Shown here: one piece after another, positions 5,935-8,910 of the stretch
How the letters are laid out: every line of letters starts with the position of its first letter
How positions within the stretch are numbered: the first letter of the stretch is position 1
NCBI GenBank assembly: GCA_035384565.1
Contig: DAOOIT010000120.1
Span: 1 to 8,910, forward strand
DNA: 8,910 nucleotides
Reading direction: 5' to 3'
Source: Planctomycetota bacterium
GTDB lineage: Bacteria > Planctomycetota > PUPC01 > DSUN01
The notes under the pieces: generated by a model
The model's input: only the letters and a program-made list of their open reading frames with translations
Told to the model about the DNA's origin: nothing
Databases searched by the model: none
Translations under genes and position numbers: made by a program

Positions 5935-6181
5935 CGACACCCGCAACGGCAGCCCGGGAGGCTCGGGCCAGGCCACGCCCCTCGCGCTCAACCTGATTGG
6001 CATTGAGATCGTAGGCGTGCCCTTCGTCGTCTGCGAAATTCGTGTCAGCCGCGCGCTCGGGCCGCGCGGTGCCACGCTGCCCGCCGACGGCATTGGCATC
6101 TACCTCACCGACACGCTCTGGTCGCCTCACGCCGAGCCGCCCAAGGCGCTTGGCCAGCAAGAGTCCCCATACGACGAATGA
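5921..6181 (+). CDS. Possible small hypothetical protein or gene remnant
   Basis: I do not recognise it. The frame reads 86 residues from a TTG at 5921 to a TGA at 6179-6181. From about residue 19 on it has strong G/C preference at third positions and a protein-like hydrophobic core (LALNLIGIEIVGVPFVVCEI), unlike the low-complexity frame upstream. CAGG a few bases before the TTG is a poor ribosome binding site, and the 5' end overlaps the repeat cluster, so the true start may be lost. A strong hairpin follows 50 bases after the stop. It may be the 3' end of a decayed gene. Confidence 0.28.
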   Translation: MIQYGDTRNGSPGGSGQATPLALNLIGIEIVGVPFVVCEIRVSRALGPRGATLPADGIGIYLTDTLWSPHAEPPKALGQQESPYDE

Positions 6182-6230
6182 GGCCGGGTCACCCGCTCGG
6201 GGAGTCCCTTGCAGGAGGGGCGCGGGGAGG

Positions 6231-6253
6231 GGGCCTTTCCTCCAGGAAAGCCC
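6231..6253. terminator. Strong hairpin, possible bidirectional terminator
   Basis: CTTTCCT (6235-6241) pairs with AGGAAAG (6244-6250), extended by GGG/CCC (6231-6233 with 6251-6253) past one bulged C. This gives about ten base pairs. It lies between the forward ORF ending at 6181 and the reverse-strand remnant ending at 6266, as a shared terminator of converging genes would. No long T-tract is present on either side. Confidence 0.35.
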
Positions 6254-6265
6254 GCTCCCTTGTCG

Positions 6266-6555
6266 CTACTCAGGCGTCCAACTCAAACGCACATGGCTCG
6301 TTACGCCTGATGAGGCCACGCTGAACCGATGTTGGCGGAGCACCCGGACTAGGCCGAGTTGCTCCATGTAGCGCTGGAGGGTCCGCACTTCCTCCGGGCC
6401 GACGACTTCCCGCCCGTGCCGTCCGAACTGCGCAAGCCGCCCAGGCCGGCCGACCCAGCACCGCCGAAGGTGAGCGTCAGACGGGCCACGCGCACGCGCG
6501 ACGCCGCCTCCGCGTGAATACGCGGACCCGACAACTTGCTGAGTCGACGCTTGAC
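6266..6555 (-). pseudogene. Possible frame-broken remnant of an unidentified gene
   Basis: On the reverse strand, two frames give protein-like text that would join into one product. The upstream part reads SKLSGPRIHAEAASRVRVA then RLTLTFGG. After a frame change at about 6440-6465, the downstream part reads AQFGRHGREVVGPEEV, then RTLQRYMEQLGLV, ending at a stop at 6266. The second half has about 70% G/C at third positions and an ordinary residue mix. I do not recognise a family. It has no clear start and its 5' end runs into the promoter of the methyltransferase cassette, which may have been inserted there. It could equally be chance. Confidence 0.22.
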
Positions 6556-6579
6556 AAGATGAAACTGCGCCCCTATGAT
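6551..6579 (+). promoter_or_regulatory. Near-consensus sigma-70 promoter for the methyltransferase cassette
   Basis: A perfect -35 box TTGACA (6551-6556), a 17-bp spacer and TATGAT (6574-6579, one mismatch to TATAAT) form a very strong housekeeping promoter. Transcription would begin near 6586. This argues against the in-frame TTG at 6579 as the methyltransferase start, because it lies inside the -10 box, and supports ATG 6624. Confidence 0.72.
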
Positions 6580-6623
6580 TGGCGTTGTTGTGTGTGAGAC
6601 ATACCGGCCGTCGGATAACCCCA

Positions 6624-7529
6624 ATGGGCGACATAGAACGACAGATACTCCTCCCCGTGGAGGCGGTGGCCTTGGCGCCGCGCCGAAAATGCGCGCGCAG
6701 GGCAAATGATCTGGATGGCAAGGCTTGGCAGCGGAACTCAATCAGTATCTGGAGCGATATAGATAAGACGCCGGCAGAGCGCCGCCTTGCGCACCCCGCG
6801 ATGTTTCCTACCGCACTCGTGGAACGGCTCATCGAGTCCTTTACCAGTGCAGAGGACCGGGTTATCCTCGACCCATTCCTCGGATCCGGGTCAACCATTG
6901 TGGCCGCACGACGAATGGGCAAGGCTGGCATCGGATTCGAGGTCTGTTCCGAGTACGTGAAACTGGCCCGGCAGCGCATCCGTGATGAGGCAATGCTCCC
7001 CGGCATGCAAGTGGGCCAGCAGGACGAGGCGGACGCAGAACAGGTACGGATTCTCGAGGCGGATGCCAGACGCCTTGAGGAGTACCTGGAGCCGAACTCC
7101 GTCGACCTCTGCGTCACCTCGCCGCCCTATTGGGATATTCTGAGTAGGAGGCGCACGGCCGATGGCAAGGACACGCGCGACTATGGAGCGGCGGACGCGG
7201 ACATCTCGAGAATTCCGGACTATTGGGGCTTCATAGGTGCCCTATGTGACATCTTCACCGCCGTTCTGCGTGTGCTGAGACCCGGCAAGTACTGTGTAGT
7301 GAATGTGATGGACATCAGGAAGAAGGATGTCTTCTACCCGTTCCACAGTGACTTGGCGCGCCACATGGTCGGGATCGGGTTCACATACGACGACTTGATC
7401 ATCTGGGACAGGAGGAGGGAGTATAACAACATGCGGCCCTTGGGATACCCTTCCGTATTCCGAATCAACCGCGCCCATGAGTTCCTACTGATCTTTCAGA
7501 AGCCCTCCAAACCCCGCAAGCTACACTGA
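6624..7529 (+). CDS. DNA methyltransferase (N4-cytosine or N6-adenine type), permuted motif order
   Basis: SAM-dependent amino-methyltransferase for DNA, expected to be the modification part of a restriction-modification cassette. The N-terminal half carries WSDIDKTPAERRLAHPAMFP (from W43; the region around motif X), then motif I as LDPFLGSGST (D83). Catalytic motif IV follows as TSPPYW (165-170), then VLRPGKYCVVNVMDI and a C-terminal block ending in NRAHEFLLIFQKP. Motif I thus precedes motif IV, the reverse of common N4/N6 (PF01555, beta-order) enzymes. No long target-recognition domain fits in the 301 residues. The TSPPYW form leans to N4-cytosine but does not settle it. ATG 6624 is chosen from the promoter position; the ribosome binding site (GGAT about 8 bases upstream) is weak. 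The next gene starts 14 bp after the stop. Confidence 0.85.
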   Translation: MGDIERQILLPVEAVALAPRRKCARRANDLDGKAWQRNSISIWSDIDKTPAERRLAHPAMFPTALVERLIESFTSAEDRVILDPFLGSGSTIVAARRMGKAGIGFEVCSEYVKLARQRIRDEAMLPGMQVGQQDEADAEQVRILEADARRLEEYLEPNSVDLCVTSPPYWDILSRRRTADGKDTRDYGAADADISRIPDYWGFIGALCDIFTAVLRVLRPGKYCVVNVMDIRKKDVFYPFHSDLARHMVGIGFTYDDLIIWDRRREYNNMRPLGYPSVFRINRAHEFLLIFQKPSKPRKLH

Positions 7530-7543
7530 GGGGATGCCCCTTC

Positions 7544-8482
7544 GTGGTAGACTACCTTGACCCAGATGTGGCGTACTTGCTGGGCATGATCACGGCTCGC
7601 GGCATGTTCCAGACAGAGGGAGACATTCGCCGACTCCTGATCCGTTTCCCATACCGCCTCGATAGCATGAACACATTGCCTGGCAGCGCCCTGTCGTTCG
7701 ACCGCGAGACCGAACTGCGCCTATGTCTGGATGACGTGCGGCGCAGGATCAACGAGCTCCTTGAGGTGGATATTGAGGTGGAGCGCCTGCAACACGAAGT
7801 CGCGCTCAAGGCGGTCTTCACCAAGAACACGATGTCCTGGCGGAACCTGCAACTGCTGTGTGACTACAAGACCAGCTATCGGGAGTTCGAGGTGCATGAG
7901 GCCATCCGATCTGCGCCTGAGGACATGTTGAAGGAATTCCTCCGCGGCATCGCCGACACCTCAGCCGAACCAAGTGCCGCGGACCATTACATGCAGCCCG
8001 AGGGCCGGCAGCGCATTGTGATCCAATTCCAGCATGATAACTGGACGCTTCCGATCCAGGTATGCCACCTCCTCCAAGTGCGCCTTGGGGTGCCAGTGCA
8101 AGAGATCCTTTGGGGCCATCCCAACACGAGAGCGCCCAAGGGCGGCGGCTCGTGGGCGAAGGAGCATCGGATGCGCATCTTCGCGGAGGATTTCAGACCG
8201 ATAGGGTTCGGGTTTCGGTTCAAGCAGCTTCTCTTCGAAGAGCTGGCCAGATGGAATGAGGAGCACGCGCGCGGCTCGCAGCGCCTGTGCAACCCCAAGG
8301 TCAGGAAGGTCCGCAACAGGAAGCCCAGACATCCGGACGAGGGCAGCGAGAGGCTGCCTTGCGCAGTTCGTCGTCATTTCAACGCAGCCTTCAAGGTCTG
8401 CGTCGCGATGGGCTGCCAGCAGGGCAGGAAATCGCCCCAGCTCACCTTCATCGAAGATGAAGATGAAAATGCGAACGAATGA
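7544..8482 (+). CDS. LAGLIDADG-like protein of a restriction-modification cassette, probably DNA recognition
   Basis: A 312-residue protein with two LAGLIDADG-like helices about 120 residues apart: AYLLGMITARG (10-20) and EFLRGIADTSA (131-141). This is the layout of a single-chain two-repeat homing endonuclease. The segment after the second helix (RIVIQFQHDNWTLPIQVCHLL, then ILWGHPN and KEHRMRIFAEDF) resembles the strand-helix pattern of that fold. The acidic residue that normally ends each motif is replaced, by R19 in the first and S140 in the second, so metal-dependent cleavage by this fold is doubtful. The C-terminus has a basic patch (KVRKVRNRKPRH), a segment HFNAAFKVCVAMGC, and an acidic tail. 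GTG 7544 follows GAGGGG at 7528-7533; no other in-frame start fits. It may provide target recognition for the methyltransferase and the following nuclease. Confidence 0.75.
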   Translation: MVDYLDPDVAYLLGMITARGMFQTEGDIRRLLIRFPYRLDSMNTLPGSALSFDRETELRLCLDDVRRRINELLEVDIEVERLQHEVALKAVFTKNTMSWRNLQLLCDYKTSYREFEVHEAIRSAPEDMLKEFLRGIADTSAEPSAADHYMQPEGRQRIVIQFQHDNWTLPIQVCHLLQVRLGVPVQEILWGHPNTRAPKGGGSWAKEHRMRIFAEDFRPIGFGFRFKQLLFEELARWNEEHARGSQRLCNPKVRKVRNRKPRHPDEGSERLPCAVRRHFNAAFKVCVAMGCQQGRKSPQLTFIEDEDENANE

Positions 8483-8870
8483 AGACAGCCTGTATGAGCC
8501 TGTGACCCAGTGGTTGCAGCGCTACTTGCAGGGCCGGTACCCGCGGTCCTCAGTGCTTGCGCGCGACTGCCATCGCGTCTCCCTGTCGCGCGTCATCCGT
8601 CAACTCGATCTCGTTGAGCAGTTTCCCCAGAGCGACCTGTGGGACATCCAGATCGATGTAGTTGGCATTGTGGTGAAGCCACGTTCCGCCCTGCTCGTGC
8701 TCGTCGAGTGCAAGGCAAGACAGCCCCGGCTGATGGACGTCTGCCAACTCCTGGGTTACTCCCTGGTTGTCAAACCCGCCGCTGCGATCCTGGTGTCTCC
8801 TTGTCCTGTGAGCAATGGCCTCGCACAGCTTCTCCGGGTGCACGGACGCTACGACGTAACCGTCCGGTGA
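8463..8870 (+). CDS. Small PD-(D/E)XK nuclease, probable restriction subunit
   Basis: A 135-residue protein whose core matches a PD-(D/E)XK nuclease: D65 in IQIDVVG, then a hydrophobic strand leading to E82-C-K84 in LVECKAR. A helix with Q95 and Y99 (CQLLGY) follows, then a strand ending LVSP. It is short for a stand-alone restriction enzyme, so it probably depends on partners for DNA recognition. Three in-frame ATGs (8457, 8463, 8469) lie within 12 bases, each inside the end of the upstream gene. 8463 and 8469 each have GAAG 6 bases upstream, and I chose 8463. The 20-bp overlap indicates translational coupling to the LAGLIDADG-like gene. The 40 bases after the stop show no feature. Confidence 0.75.
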   Translation: MKMRTNEDSLYEPVTQWLQRYLQGRYPRSSVLARDCHRVSLSRVIRQLDLVEQFPQSDLWDIQIDVVGIVVKPRSALLVLVECKARQPRLMDVCQLLGYSLVVKPAAAILVSPCPVSNGLAQLLRVHGRYDVTVR

Positions 8871-8910
8871 AGCACATCTTTCCAAGTTGAGGCCAGTGTG
8901 CGATGATAGT

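Noticed and set aside
5159..6160. Reverse-strand frame of 333 codons opposite the sugar transferase
   Set aside because: Most of it is the antisense shadow of a clear gene; the rest is Gly/Arg-rich translation of the repeat region.
6579..6623. Upstream TTG start for the methyltransferase
   Set aside because: The TTG lies in the -10 box of the promoter and upstream of the expected transcript start.

Overview
The window is GC-rich DNA with short intergenic gaps inside gene clusters. It reads as accessory or surface-biogenesis DNA from an environmental Gram-negative-type bacterium that has an exosortase (PEP-CTERM) protein-sorting system and sigma-54 control. An uncultured member of the Planctomycetota or a related PVC lineage would fit, but no phylogenetic marker is present, so this is inference.

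Left part (about 189-3761): a sigma-70-type promoter precedes a tightly packed, translationally coupled operon. It encodes a PEP-CTERM-type polysaccharide deacetylase, a small three-helix membrane protein, an exosortase carrying a paralogous copy of that three-helix protein at its N-terminus, and an EpsI-family protein. The small gene and the N-terminus of the exosortase are products of a tandem duplication that also copied the ribosome binding site and the 8-bp start/stop overlap.

Middle part (3762-5590): a PilZ-domain (c-di-GMP receptor) gene and a short PglC-like sugar-phosphate transferase gene. Each is preceded by a sigma-54 (-24/-12) promoter; the one before the transferase matches the consensus exactly. 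Inverted and direct repeats upstream are candidate activator sites. With the left operon this looks like an exopolysaccharide and cell-surface sorting locus. No PEP-CTERM substrate gene is visible.

Gap (5591-6550): almost 1 kb with no confident gene. It holds a cluster of short repeated and inverted words, a possible small forward ORF (5921-6181), a strong hairpin (6231-6253), and a possible frame-broken reverse-strand remnant (about 6266-6555).

Right part (6551-8870): a near-consensus sigma-70 promoter (TTGACA, 17 bp, TATGAT) drives a three-gene cassette. It encodes a DNA methyltransferase with motif I before motif IV, a protein with two LAGLIDADG-like helices whose catalytic acidic positions are replaced, and a small PD-(D/E)XK nuclease. 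My reading is an unusual restriction-modification system in which the degenerate homing-endonuclease-like protein may supply DNA recognition. This is the most interesting object in the window. The nuclease ends 40 bases before the window edge, so more genes may follow.
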